Made by a program: the position numbers and the translations under genes. From the NCBI RefSeq assembly GCF_030814715.1, contig NZ_JAUSVO010000006.1, forward strand, positions 124,001 through 188,000: DNA of 64,000 nt. The letters run 5' to 3'. Each line of letters starts with the position of its first letter. Positions within the stretch are counted from its first letter, which is position 1. The stretch is from Kaistia dalseonensis (GTDB lineage Bacteria; Pseudomonadota; Alphaproteobacteria; Rhizobiales; Kaistiaceae). A model generated the notes under the pieces. The model was not told where the DNA came from. It saw only the letters and a list, made by a program, of their open reading frames with translations, and searched no databases. This document shows, piece after piece, positions 55,751-63,941 of this stretch.

Positions 55751-55894
55751 CCCCTCCCCCTTGTGGGGAGGGTTAGGGAGGGGGTACAGGCTCGGTGTCG
55801 CCGGACGCGGCTCCTGGCCTCTCCGGCTCTCCGGTGAATCCGAACTCGTCCCCGGCGCTCCCCCCTCCTAGCCTCCCCCACAAGGGGGGAGGGA
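55751..55894. repeat. GC-rich inverted intergenic repeat
   Basis: A 34-bp C/G-tract block at 55751-55784 (itself an 8-bp hairpin around CTTGT) recurs inverted at about 55860-55894, enclosing about 75 bases. Such CCTCCCC-type palindromes are common dispersed elements in rhizobial genomes. The rest of the 55654-56009 gap holds only the following terminator. Confidence 0.7.
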
Positions 55895-55954
55895 CAAGAA
55901 AGGGGGCGAACGAGGACCGCCCCATTCAGGTCGCGCAATTCAAACGCCCAATGT

Positions 55955-55987
55955 GAAAACGGCCGCGTCGATGACGCGGCCGTTTTC
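55955..55987. terminator. bidirectional terminator between the phytase-like gene and leuA
   Basis: A perfect 15-bp stem (55955-55969 with 55973-55987, loop GAT) with AAAA on one side and TTTT on the other, so it can end both convergent transcripts. Confidence 0.88.
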
Positions 55988-56009
55988 ATTCCAAAGCGCG
56001 AAAGCTCGC

Positions 56010-57575
56010 TTAAGCGCTGACGGCCTGGGCGTGCTGGCGCTGGCGCTTGATCATGATCTTGTTCACCGCCGAGATATAGGCCTTGGCGGAGGCGACCATC
56101 GTGTCGGGATCGGCACCGCGGCCGGTGACCGACTTACCGTCTTCCTCGAGGCGGACCGAGACCTCGGCCTGCGCGTCGGTGCCCTCGGTCACGGCGTGGA
56201 CCTGGTAGAGCGACATCTTCGCCTCGTGCGGCACGATCGCCTTGATCGCGTTGAAGGTCGCGTCGACCGGGCCGTTGCCCGTCACTTCCTTGGTCACATG
56301 CGTGCCGTCGACATCGAGGCTGATGATCGCCTTGGCCGGGCCGCCCGTGCCGGCGATGACCGTCAGCGCCAGAACGCGGATGCGCTCATTGGCGGTCGCG
56401 ACCTCGTCGCCGACCAGCGCCTCGATATCCTCGTCATAGACGTGCTTCTTGCGGTCGGCCAGATCCTTGAAGCGCTTGAAGGCGTCTTCCAGCGCGTTGT
56501 CGCCCAGTTCGAAGCCCAATTCCTTCAGCTTCTCGCGGAAGGCATGGCGGCCCGAATGCTTGCCCATGACCAGCGAGGTCGCCTTCACGCCGACGCTCTC
56601 GGGCGTCATGATCTCGTAGGTCTCGGCGTTCTTCAGCATGCCGTCCTGATGGATGCCGCTTTCATGGCTGAAGGCGTTCCGGCCGACGATCGCCTTGTTG
56701 TACTGCACCGGGAAGGCGGAGACGGCCGAGACCAGCTTCGAGGCGCGGGTCAGCATCGGCGTCTCGACATCGGTGCGGTAGGGGTAGAAATCGCCGCGCG
56801 TGCGGATCGCCATCACGACTTCTTCCAGCGCGGCGTTGCCGGCGCGCTCGCCGAGCCCGTTGATCGTGCACTCGATCTGCCGCGCGCCACCGGCGACGCC
56901 GGCCAGCGAATTGGCGACGGCGAGGCCCAGATCGTCATGGCAATGGGTCGAGAAGATCGCCTTGTCGGAATTCGGCACCGCCTCGACGATGCGGCGGAAC
57001 ATCGCCGCATACTCCTCCGGCACGGCATAGCCGACCGTATCGGGCAGGTTGATGGTCGTGGCGCCGGCCTTGATCGCCGCGTCGACGCAGCGGATCAGAT
57101 AGTCGATCGGCGTGCGGGTCGCGTCCATCGCCGACCATTCGACGTCATCGACCAGATTGCGCGCCTGCGCGACAGTGGCCGAGATAATGTCGAGCACCTG
57201 CTCCTCGGTCTTCTTCATCTGGTGGGCCAGATGGATCGGCGAGGTCGAGACAAAGGTGTGGATGCGCGGGCGCTTGGCGACGCGGACCGCCTCGGCGGCG
57301 CGGGTGATGTCGCCCGGAATGGCGCGGGCGAGACCGGCAATGGTGACGTCGCCGGCGCGGCGCGCGATCTCCTGCACAGCCTCGAAATCGCCCTGGCTGG
57401 CGATCGGGAAGCCGGCCTCGATCACGTCGACGCCCATGTCCTCGAGCAATTCGGCGACTTCCAGCTTCTCCTCATAGGTCATCGAGGCGCCGGGGCACTG
57501 CTCGCCATCGCGCAAGGTCGTGTCGAAGATGACGATCTTGTCCTTGGACGAAGCGGCGGAAGAGGTCGTTGTCAT
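56010..57575 (-). CDS. leuA: 2-isopropylmalate synthase
   Basis: A 521-residue LeuA, the first enzyme of leucine synthesis, condensing 2-oxoisovalerate with acetyl-CoA. The catalytic barrel starts at [16 protein letters not shown], metal ligands occur in [14 protein letters not shown], and [17 protein letters not shown] is intact; the C-terminal LeuA_dimer domain (about 390-510) carries the leucine-binding regulatory site. The start at 57575 ([11 protein letters not shown]) is preferred; TTG 57629 and ATG 57614 are in frame. A leucine-rich leader peptide lies 117 bases upstream, so expression probably responds to charged tRNA-Leu. Confidence 0.94.
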   Translation of the reverse strand: MTTTSSAASSKDKIVIFDTTLRDGEQCPGASMTYEEKLEVAELLEDMGVDVIEAGFPIASQGDFEAVQEIARRAGDVTIAGLARAIPGDITRAAEAVRVAKRPRIHTFVSTSPIHLAHQMKKTEEQVLDIISATVAQARNLVDDVEWSAMDATRTPIDYLIRCVDAAIKAGATTINLPDTVGYAVPEEYAAMFRRIVEAVPNSDKAIFSTHCHDDLGLAVANSLAGVAGGARQIECTINGLGERAGNAALEEVVMAIRTRGDFYPYRTDVETPMLTRASKLVSAVSAFPVQYNKAIVGRNAFSHESGIHQDGMLKNAETYEIMTPESVGVKATSLVMGKHSGRHAFREKLKELGFELGDNALEDAFKRFKDLADRKKHVYDEDIEALVGDEVATANERIRVLALTVIAGTGGPAKAIISLDVDGTHVTKEVTGNGPVDATFNAIKAIVPHEAKMSLYQVHAVTEGTDAQAEVSVRLEEDGKSVTGRGADPDTMVASAKAYISAVNKIMIKRQRQHAQAVSA

Positions 57576-57641
57576 GATCTGGTCTTTCTTCTCGGGCAGC
57601 CGGCTCTCGAGCATCGGGCCGCGGAGCAATGTTTCCGTCTT

Positions 57642-57698
57642 GCTGGTCGGCTCATCCCCTGAATGCCCGGTCGCGTGCGACCAGCCGGCGCTCAGGGG
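57642..57698 (-). promoter_or_regulatory. possible attenuator stems downstream of the leuA leader peptide
   Basis: CGACCAGC at 57678-57685 can pair with GCTGGTCG at 57642-57649, or its CGACC part with GGTCG at 57669-57673. In addition TCAGGGG at 57692-57698, overlapping the leader stop, can pair with CCCCTGA at 57656-57662. The helices compete. No T-run follows, so the mechanism (transcriptional or translational) is open. Confidence 0.55.
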
Positions 57699-57805
57699 CA
57701 GCTAAGAAGAAGGAGGCTGTCGAGGGAGGCGAGCGCAGGCGCACGACCACGCCCGCAGGACTGATGTCCCGCCGCAGGCATGATCGAGGAAACCCAAGCG
57801 CTCAT
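57692..57805 (-). CDS. leuA leader peptide (37 aa)
   Basis: A 37-residue frame starting MSAWVSS and ending with Leu-rich codons: CTC for Leu25 and Leu28, then four in a row (CTC, CTT, CTT, CTT) at residues 31-34, three codons before the stop. Six of the last thirteen codons are leucine. This is the design of a ribosome-stalling leader peptide controlling leuA through leucyl-tRNA supply. Leader attenuation of leu genes is known in proteobacteria; here it is inferred from the sequence. Confidence 0.75.
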   Translation of the reverse strand: MSAWVSSIMPAAGHQSCGRGRAPALASLDSLLLLSCP

Positions 57806-58004
57806 GATGGCTCCGCTGGATCATGACGACCATGATCCGAACGCCGGCAATCCGGCTCCGCTCTTCTAGCAATCCCGCGCGTGGAAATGCAAGCCCCGGC
57901 AACACATGGCATTGCGCCGCCGCCCATGGCCCGGACCGTATCGTTCCCGCTATCCCGATGCCCCGATCATCACCACGAAAGCGCGCGAGAGTAACCGCTG
58001 GAGT

Positions 58005-58403
58005 CTAGCGCGATCCGAACCGCCGCCTCGCCTCGTCCGTCGCCGGCATATAGAGCGAAACGGCCGTGCCTTCGGGGTCGCGGAACTGGAACGTCCTGTT
58101 GCCCCACGGCATCGTCTTCAGGGCATGGACGAGGGGGACCCTGTCCTTGAGGCGCGCATAGTCGGCCTCGATGTCCTCGACCTGAAATTCGAGATAGGCG
58201 GTGCGATTGGCACCGGGCTCGGCACTGCCCGCCCGCCAGAGCGCCACGGTTTCGACGGTGCCGATCGCAAGCGTCGCGCCCGGCGTCACGATTTCCGCGA
58301 AGACCGGGGCGAGCCATTCGGCGGTCAGTCCCGTCACCATTTCGTAGAAGGACACCATCGACTGGATGTCGGCCGCGATGAGGCGGATGGATGCGAGTTT
58401 CAT
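58005..58403 (-). CDS. VOC (glyoxalase/dioxygenase fold) protein
   Basis: A 132-residue single-chain vicinal-oxygen-chelate protein. The two beta-alpha-beta modules are visible (IRLIAADIQSMVSFYEMVTG, then YLEFQVEDIEADYARL and FQFRDPEGTAVSLYMP). Metal ligands are only partly conserved, so the chemistry is unknown. AAAGGAA precedes the ATG at 58403. It is divergent from the WYL regulator gene (95-base gap) and is its probable target. Confidence 0.85.
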   Translation of the reverse strand: MKLASIRLIAADIQSMVSFYEMVTGLTAEWLAPVFAEIVTPGATLAIGTVETVALWRAGSAEPGANRTAYLEFQVEDIEADYARLKDRVPLVHALKTMPWGNRTFQFRDPEGTAVSLYMPATDEARRRFGSR

Positions 58404-58497
58404 GGAAGTTCCTTTCGGGTCGGCCGCAAGGCGCTGCGGCATGCCGGAGCGCTTGTCGCACAGCGCTGCTGCCAGCATACTGTCAGCAGGAGTCAGC

Positions 58498-59217
58498 ATG
58501 CGCCGCGCCGACCGTCTGTTTCAGATCATCCAGATCCTGCGCCGATCGACCCGACCGGTCACGGCGGCAACGCTGGCGGCGGAACTCGAGGTTTCGCAGC
58601 GCACCGTCTATCGCGACATCAGCGACCTGATGGATCAGCGTGTCCCGATCGAGGGCGAGGCGGGGCTCGGCTATCTGCTCGCCTCCGGCTATGACATGCC
58701 GCCGCTGATGCTGACACCGGACGAACTGGATGCCGTCGTCCTCGGCGCGCAATGGGTTATCGGCCATGGCGACAAGGCGCTCGTGCATGCGGCCCGCGAC
58801 CTGGTTGCGAAGATCGCAGCCGTCGTTCCCGAGGCGCTGCGCCCGCACATCATCGAGCCGGCCGTCGGGGTCAAGCCTGCGACTGACGGCGCGGCCGATG
58901 ACGGCGTGGACCTTGCCGGTCTTCGCGCGGCCATCCGTCATGGCCGGAAGGTGCGGCTTCGCTACCGATCGGAGACCGGCGCGGAATCGGATCGGACGAT
59001 CTGGCCGGTGCTGATCGGCTATGCGGAGACGAGCCGGCTTCTCGTGGCCTGGTGCGAACTGCGCGCAGGCTTCCGGCATTTTCGCATCGACCGGATGATC
59101 ACGGCCGAAATTCTCCCGGAGAAAACGGGCCTGCGCCAGGGCGAATTGCGAAACCGCTGGGAGCGTTGGCGCGAAGAGCAGCTCCGCCTGTTTCGGCCGC
59201 CGGCAGGGCATTCCTAG
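58498..59217 (+). CDS. YafY-type regulator with HTH and WYL domain
   Basis: A 239-residue transcription factor. Residues 1-60 form an HTH_11 winged helix (RLFQIIQILRRS, ATLAAELEVSQRTVYRDI), and the C-terminal half is a WYL-type ligand-sensing domain (GRKVRLRYRSETGAESDR, IWPVLIGYAETSRLLVAWCE, RHFRIDRM). Such proteins commonly repress or activate the adjacent divergent gene. AGGAG sits before the ATG at 58498. TGCTG-N12-CAGCA around 58468-58489 in the divergent gap is a possible operator. Confidence 0.88.
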   Translation: MRRADRLFQIIQILRRSTRPVTAATLAAELEVSQRTVYRDISDLMDQRVPIEGEAGLGYLLASGYDMPPLMLTPDELDAVVLGAQWVIGHGDKALVHAARDLVAKIAAVVPEALRPHIIEPAVGVKPATDGAADDGVDLAGLRAAIRHGRKVRLRYRSETGAESDRTIWPVLIGYAETSRLLVAWCELRAGFRHFRIDRMITAEILPEKTGLRQGELRNRWERWREEQLRLFRPPAGHS

Positions 59218-59248
59218 GGCGGCGCGGACGGCGTGGCGGGCCCGGCCC

Positions 59249-59296
59249 AGAGCGTTTCCGAGCGACGTGGAATGCGGTTCGCGTGAAGGAAGCGCG
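59249..59296. repeat. dispersed 48-bp intergenic repeat, copy 2
   Basis: Reverse-oriented match (45/48) to 31721-31768. It again lies between the ends of convergent genes (WYL regulator and cupin) and is followed 16 bases later by a perfect 17-bp inverted repeat. Confidence 0.85.
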
Positions 59297-59312
59297 ACAA
59301 ATCAAATAGATG

Positions 59313-59349
59313 GATCATTTCATCGTTTCCATGAAACGATGAAATGATC
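59313..59349. terminator. perfect 17-bp inverted repeat at the cupin gene end
   Basis: 59313-59329 pairs base for base with 59333-59349 around the loop CAT. The right arm touches the stop codon of the cupin gene. It is AT-rich, unlike a GC terminator, and has no T-run; it could be an element end or a transcript-end hairpin. Confidence 0.6.
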
Positions 59350-59855
59350 TAGGTCCAGAGCGCGATCATAGGGCCGTCGGCGCCCCCGACGGGGTCCGCA
59401 TCCGGCCGTGCCACGGCGGCGATCCGCGCGCGTATGGCGCCCGTGTCGCCCGCCGCCGAACGGATGAGGTCATAATCATGGCCCGGCGGATAGCCGCCGA
59501 TCACCAGCAGCGCCCGGCTCGACGAGATCAGCCTGTGCCCGGTTCCGGCCGGCAACAGCAGCGCATCGCCGGCCTTGACGATGAACGCCCTCCCCGCCTC
59601 GCCGCCGAGTTGAACGGTCGCCTCGCCACGCGCGATTCCGAGCACTTCATGCGTATTCGAGTGGAAATGCGTAAAGGGATAGATGCCGTTGCGAAAGCCG
59701 ACGACCCAGCCGTTCCGCTCGAACAGCCGGTCGAAGGCGTGCTCCGAGGCCGCTAGGAAACCCGGATCGATCGCGCCGGCATAGACGACCAGCGGCCAGC
59801 GCGGATGATTGGGAACATCGCCATCATCGGCAAAGGAAAAGCCTTCCACCCGCAT
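59349..59855 (-). CDS. cupin-domain protein (YjlB-like)
   Basis: A 168-residue beta-barrel protein. The cupin motif is FTHFHSNTHEVLGIARGEATV followed by GDALLLPAGTGHRLI; the metal-ligand histidines (two in HFHSNTHE, one in TGHR) are present, as is the YPPGHDYDL block of the YjlB family. Function unknown. GGGGAG precedes the ATG at 59855. It follows the PhzF gene by 70 bases on the same strand. Confidence 0.83.
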   Translation of the reverse strand: MRVEGFSFADDGDVPNHPRWPLVVYAGAIDPGFLAASEHAFDRLFERNGWVVGFRNGIYPFTHFHSNTHEVLGIARGEATVQLGGEAGRAFIVKAGDALLLPAGTGHRLISSSRALLVIGGYPPGHDYDLIRSAAGDTGAIRARIAAVARPDADPVGGADGPMIALWT

Positions 59856-59925
59856 TGTCCCCGCTCCCCTTGATCGATCGCCTTCTCCAGAAGTCGCGCG
59901 GGCGGCCGCGGTTGCATGGCCCGCC

Positions 59926-60831
59926 CTAGAGATCCAGCATACCCCGCCCGACCACCACCGCATCGCCGCCGATCCGCGTTGCGTGCAAGGCGCCGTGGCT
60001 GACGTCGATTTCCAGCGCGATCAGGCTCGGACGGCCCATTTCGAAACCCTGCTCGATGAAGAAGCGGTGCGTGCCGGTCGGCAACTGGTCGAAGGCGAGC
60101 ACCGGCCCGGCAAAGCCGGCCGCCGCCGAACCGGTCGCCGGGTCTTCGACGAAGCCTTTCCCGAGCCAGAACATGCGCGCGCGGAAATGGTGATCCTGCA
60201 CCGTCGTCTCGCGCGTATAGACATAGGCCGCGAGGTCGCCGGGGAAGCCCTTTTCCCAGAGATGGGCCTGCGGCCGCAGCCGCGCCATGACCGAGAGATC
60301 GCGGACTGGCACGAAGATATAGGGCTTGCCGGCCGAGAAGCCGGAAACGGTGTGGTTCTCGAAGCCGAGATCGCTGGTCGTCAGGCCGAGCGCCGCGGCG
60401 ATCGCCTCGCCATGCAGCGGATCATCCGTGCGGCGCGACAGGCTCGGCACGTCGAAGATCGCATGGCCGAGGCTCTGCGACTTGAGCGCGACGGCGCAGC
60501 GCACGAAGCCGATCTCCTCTTCGAGCACCATCATCGCGTCGCGGCCGGGCGCGCTGTCGCCGAAATCCTCCAGCGCGAGCAGGACGGCGGAGCCGACGGT
60601 CGGATGGCCGGCAAAGGGAAGCTCGCGCGCCGGCGTGAAGATGCGGATGCGCGCGCGATGGCCCGGCCGTTCAGGCGGCAGCACGAACACCGTCTCGGCG
60701 ATGTTGAACTCGGCCGCGATCGCCTGCATGCGCGCGCCGTCCAGCCCCTCGGAATCGAGCACGACGGCGAGCTGGTTTCCCTCGAGCGGGCGGTTGGCGA
60801 AGACATCGAGCAGGACATAGCGACGGGACAT
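59926..60831 (-). CDS. PhzF-family isomerase
   Basis: A 301-residue diaminopimelate-epimerase-fold protein. The family blocks NQLAVVLD, FNIAETVFVLPP, RIFTPARELPFAGHPTVGSA with the catalytic glutamate region, and GFVEDPATGSAAAGFAGPV are intact. PhzF itself acts in phenazine synthesis, but there are no other phz genes here, and most PhzF-like proteins have unknown substrates. Likely co-transcribed with the cupin gene. Confidence 0.9.
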   Translation of the reverse strand: MSRRYVLLDVFANRPLEGNQLAVVLDSEGLDGARMQAIAAEFNIAETVFVLPPERPGHRARIRIFTPARELPFAGHPTVGSAVLLALEDFGDSAPGRDAMMVLEEEIGFVRCAVALKSQSLGHAIFDVPSLSRRTDDPLHGEAIAAALGLTTSDLGFENHTVSGFSAGKPYIFVPVRDLSVMARLRPQAHLWEKGFPGDLAAYVYTRETTVQDHHFRARMFWLGKGFVEDPATGSAAAGFAGPVLAFDQLPTGTHRFFIEQGFEMGRPSLIALEIDVSHGALHATRIGGDAVVVGRGMLDL

Positions 60832-61004
60832 GGCAACCTCATGGGCGGGATTCGTTTGTCATAGCATGAGACGCCGATCATTTCGGCCCTGTGACCACTT
60901 TCATAGGCGACCCGACCACGCCGTGATCATCTCCTCCTCATTCAGCCAGCGTTCAGCTTGCAGCGTCTAGAAACAACCCGACAACGCCCCAGGAGGGCAC
61001 GATC

Positions 61005-61322
61005 ATGAAGATTATCGCCGCCGCCGCTCTCGCCACCACCATCGCGCTCACAGCGATGGCCGCTTCCACCACCACCGCTTCGGCCGACTGGTATGGCGGC
61101 AATGCGGTGGGCGGCTTCGCGCTCGGCACGGCCGTCGGTCTCGGCATCGGCGCCATGGCAGCCCAGCCGCGCTATTATGACGAGACGCCGCGCTATGTCC
61201 GCCGCGCCGGCTGGAGCGCGCATGTCGAATATTGCCAGGATCGCTATCGGTCCTACGATATCCGCACCGACACCTATTTGAACAGATACGGCCAGGCCCG
61301 CCGTTGCTACGGCTCATATTGA
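61005..61322 (+). CDS. BA14K-family exported protein (105 aa)
   Basis: A signal peptide (MKIIAAAALATTIALTAMAA...) followed by a short glycine-rich hydrophobic stretch (GGFALGTAVGLGIGAMAA) and the BA14K C-terminal block HVEYCQDRYRSYDIRTDTYL...RRCYGSY. BA14K of Brucella is an immunogenic membrane-associated protein with lectin-like activity; the role here is unknown. AGGAGG precedes the ATG. Confidence 0.87.
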   Translation: MKIIAAAALATTIALTAMAASTTTASADWYGGNAVGGFALGTAVGLGIGAMAAQPRYYDETPRYVRRAGWSAHVEYCQDRYRSYDIRTDTYLNRYGQARRCYGSY

Positions 61323-61529
61323 GCTTTGGTCGCCACCAATTTCCCGGGTCGACAATTCCCCGCCGGCGACGGCGGGGTTTTGATCTTCAATACACTGGAA
61401 GTGACTGAAATATACTTTGATCATAAGGTCCGTCATTATCCGAACTGTCTTATTTTTGCCAATTTGCGCTTCCCATATACAGACAATCAGGAATTGCCTG
61501 CTGTCTTGTACTGACAAGGAGATTTCACC
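61323..61529. other. AT-rich gap between the two BA14K genes
   Basis: About 200 bases, clearly more AT-rich than the surroundings around 61380-61510. It presumably carries a separate promoter for the second BA14K gene; no gene seen. Confidence 0.45.
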
Positions 61530-61970
61530 ATGAAGAGCCTGGCTTCGATCGGTCTCGCCGCCGTGCTCGGCGTGACGGCCATCGTCGGGACCACGGGTGA
61601 TGCTTCGGCCCAATGGTATGGCCGTGGCGGTCCCGGCTGGGGCGGCCCTGGTTGGGGTGGCCCCGGCTGGCATGGTGGCCCGCCCCCGCCCCCGCCCGGC
61701 GGCGGCTATTACTATCGCGGCCCGCGCTATTATGGCGGCTGGTACGGCAATCCCGGCGCGGCCGCAGCGGCTGGCGCCATTGTCGGCCTCGGCCTCGGCG
61801 CGGCGATCGCCTCGCAGCCCTCCTATGGCTATGAGGTTCCGCCGCCGCGTGGCGTCGCATGGCGCAATCATGTGAGCTACTGCGAGGATCGCTACCGCAG
61901 CTACAACCCGTCAACCGATACCTTCATCGGCTATGACGGCCGCGCCTATCGCTGCGTCGGCTCGTACTGA
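61530..61970 (+). CDS. BA14K-family exported protein with Gly/Trp/Pro repeats (146 aa)
   Basis: A signal peptide is followed by GGPGWGG repeats and a proline run (about residues 33-60), a hydrophobic glycine segment (AAAAAGAIVGLGLGAAIASQ) and the BA14K C-terminal block NHVSYCEDRYRSYNPSTDTF...YRCVGSY. It shares its C-terminal pattern with the 61.0 kb and 26.7 kb proteins. AAGGAG precedes the ATG. Function unknown; envelope location inferred. Confidence 0.87.
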   Translation: MKSLASIGLAAVLGVTAIVGTTGDASAQWYGRGGPGWGGPGWGGPGWHGGPPPPPPGGGYYYRGPRYYGGWYGNPGAAAAAGAIVGLGLGAAIASQPSYGYEVPPPRGVAWRNHVSYCEDRYRSYNPSTDTFIGYDGRAYRCVGSY

Positions 61971-61992
61971 GCCCTTCGAAACGACGTTAAAG

Positions 61993-62028
61993 AGCCCCGC
62001 GGGAGCGATCCCGCGGGGCTTTTGTTTT
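61993..62028 (+). terminator. Rho-independent terminator after the second BA14K gene
   Basis: An 11-bp perfect stem (61993-62003 with 62010-62020, loop of 6) is followed by TTTGTTTT. Confidence 0.92.
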
Positions 62029-62059
62029 CGTCCAACGAGGTCGCTTTCGCCCGCCCGCC

Positions 62060-62959
62060 TCAGGCCGTCCTGGCGGTGTAATCCATCTGCCTGAGGTCAT
62101 CGAGGAGACTCGGGCCGGTCGGCAGCCAGCCCAGCTTTTCGCGCGTGATCGCGCTGGACGCCACGATGTCCGCCGAGGCGAACATGGCGAACCAGCCGAA
62201 ATGCGCCGCCGCCTCGTCTTTCGAGAGAGAGACGACCGGAAGCCTGAGCCCGGCGGCGACGGTCTCTGCGATATCGCGTGCCGCCACGCCTTCCTCGGCG
62301 ACCGCATGATAGCGCGCGCCGGCCTCGGCCCGCTCGAGGGCGAGCACATAGAGCTTGGCCACATCGAGCACATGGCCGGCCGACCAGCGGTTCGCGCCCT
62401 CCCCGACATAGGCGACTGTGCCCTTGGCGCGCGCCATCTCGATATAGGGCGAGATCAGGCCCTGCTTGACCGTATCGTGCACTTGCGGGAGCCGCACGAC
62501 CGAGAGGTTCACGCCGTCTTCCAGCAGGGCCTGCCCGGCCTGCTCCGAGGCGATGCGCGGATTGAAGTGATGCGCGTCGAAAACGTCCTCCCGCGCCGGC
62601 TGACCATTGCGCGGATCGCCGATCCCGACGCCCGAGGTGATCAGCATGGGCCGATCCGATCCCTTCAGCACCGATCCGAGCGCCGCGATGACGCGCCGAT
62701 CCTTTTCGCAATTGGCGACGAAGTTCGAGAAATCATGATCGAAGGCCGTGTGGATGACGGCGTCGGCGTTCCGGGCGCCCTCGGCGAGCCCGGCCGGATC
62801 TTCGAGCGTTCCGAGATGGGCGCTCGCACCCGCCGCGGCGAGCGCGTCTGCTCCGGCCCTGGACCGCGCATTGCCGATCACCTCATGGCCGGCGGCCAGA
62901 AGTTCGGGAAGGATGTGGGACCCGATGAAGCCCGTGGCACCCGTGAGGAAAACACGCAT
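62060..62959 (-). CDS. NAD(P)-binding SDR-like protein (atypical/extended, NmrA-epimerase type)
   Basis: A 299-residue Rossmann-fold protein with the TGATGFIGSHILPELLAAGHEV nucleotide-binding start (glycine motif at about residues 7-13). VIHTAFDHDF and VVRLPQVHD match the atypical-SDR group; the classical YxxxK is not obvious. Substrate unknown. It is divergent from the MmyB-type regulator gene, probably under its control. Confidence 0.82.
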   Translation of the reverse strand: MRVFLTGATGFIGSHILPELLAAGHEVIGNARSRAGADALAAAGASAHLGTLEDPAGLAEGARNADAVIHTAFDHDFSNFVANCEKDRRVIAALGSVLKGSDRPMLITSGVGIGDPRNGQPAREDVFDAHHFNPRIASEQAGQALLEDGVNLSVVRLPQVHDTVKQGLISPYIEMARAKGTVAYVGEGANRWSAGHVLDVAKLYVLALERAEAGARYHAVAEEGVAARDIAETVAAGLRLPVVSLSKDEAAAHFGWFAMFASADIVASSAITREKLGWLPTGPSLLDDLRQMDYTARTA

Positions 62960-63012
62960 GGGAAAATCTCCGATATTGACGGACGGCCTGATCCCATGAA
63001 AAATCGTCCTGT

Positions 63013-63040
63013 TAAAGTAGTGACTTTATCATGGTATAAT
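63013..63040. promoter_or_regulatory. operator-like palindrome and -10 box upstream of the XRE regulator gene
   Basis: TAAAGT (63013-63018) and ACTTTA (63023-63028) form a perfect inverted repeat, followed by a consensus TATAAT at 63035-63040. It sits in the divergent gap, so it may regulate both genes. Confidence 0.5.
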
Positions 63041-63059
63041 GACCAACAGGATCACGAGC

Positions 63060-63887
63060 GTGACGGTTTCCGAAAACGTCCTGGGCGCATTCCTGCGCGA
63101 TCGGCGCATGCGGCTCGACCCGGCCGTCTTCGGCTTCCAGGTCGGACGCCGCCGCACGCCGGGCCTGCGCCGCGAAGAGGTCGCCCAGCGCGCGAACATC
63201 AGCCCGACCTGGTACACCTGGCTGGAACAGGGGCGCGGCGGCGCGCCATCCGCCCATGTGCTCGACCGGATCGCCGCAGGGCTCATGCTGACCGAACCGG
63301 AACGCGACCATCTGCACATTCTCGCCTTCGGCCATCCGCCCGAGGCGCGATACCGTGAGCCCGAAGGCATCAGCCCCAGACTGCAACGCGTCCTCGACGC
63401 CATGCCCTTCAGCCCGGCCATCCTCCGGACGGCGACATGGGACGTGGTGGCGTGGAACAAGGCCGCGACTGTGATCCTGACGGACTATGCGAAGCTTCCG
63501 AAGGACAAGCGCAACATATTGCGGCTGATCTTCTCCGACGAACGGGTGCGCGCGGCGCAGGACGATTGGCGCAACGTCGCCCGCTACGTCGTCGGCGCCT
63601 TCCGCGCCGATGCCATGCGGGCGGGCGCCGGCGTCGAAATCCAGCTCCTGGTCGACGAGCTTTCCGCGAGCAGCCCCGAATTCAAGGCGCTCTGGGACGA
63701 CAATGAAGTCACCGGCATGCGCGACGGCATCAAGCGCCTCCACCATCCCCTCCTCGGCGCCATCGAGCTCGAATTCTCGACCTTCGCGGTCGAAGGGAGA
63801 TCGGATCTGAACATGCTGGTCTACAGCCCGGCGAATGAGGCGGTGATGGAGCGGTTTCAGGCGGTGATTGGGGCGGCGGGGCGGTGA
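63060..63887 (+). CDS. XRE-family regulator with MmyB-like ligand-binding domain
   Basis: A 275-residue transcription factor. The N-terminal HTH (LGAFLRDRRMRLDP, PGLRREEVAQRANISPTWYTWLEQGR) is typical of MmyB-type regulators from actinobacteria and proteobacteria, followed by the PAS-like MmyB domain (TWDVVAWNKAA, RNILRLIFSDE, HPLLGAIELEFSTF). GTG at 63060, with AGGA before it, is preferred over ATG at 63039, which overlaps a perfect TATAAT and lacks a binding site. Confidence 0.88.
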   Translation: MTVSENVLGAFLRDRRMRLDPAVFGFQVGRRRTPGLRREEVAQRANISPTWYTWLEQGRGGAPSAHVLDRIAAGLMLTEPERDHLHILAFGHPPEARYREPEGISPRLQRVLDAMPFSPAILRTATWDVVAWNKAATVILTDYAKLPKDKRNILRLIFSDERVRAAQDDWRNVARYVVGAFRADAMRAGAGVEIQLLVDELSASSPEFKALWDDNEVTGMRDGIKRLHHPLLGAIELEFSTFAVEGRSDLNMLVYSPANEAVMERFQAVIGAAGR

Positions 63888-63941
63888 GAGGCTATTCGGG
63901 CCAGGGCATCGCGGACGGCAACCGCGCCGCCGCGGTCCTTG

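Larger units (their letters stand above)
57576..58004. other. leuA leader and upstream region
   Basis: 429 bases between leuA and the VOC gene. The leuA-proximal part holds the leader peptide and its alternative stems (listed separately). The segment at about 57850-58000 must contain the leuA promoter, for which I see no clear consensus. Confidence 0.55.

Noticed and set aside
59926-60831. PhzF-like gene as a sign of a phenazine cluster
   Set aside because: No other phz genes nearby; PhzF-family proteins are widespread outside phenazine producers.
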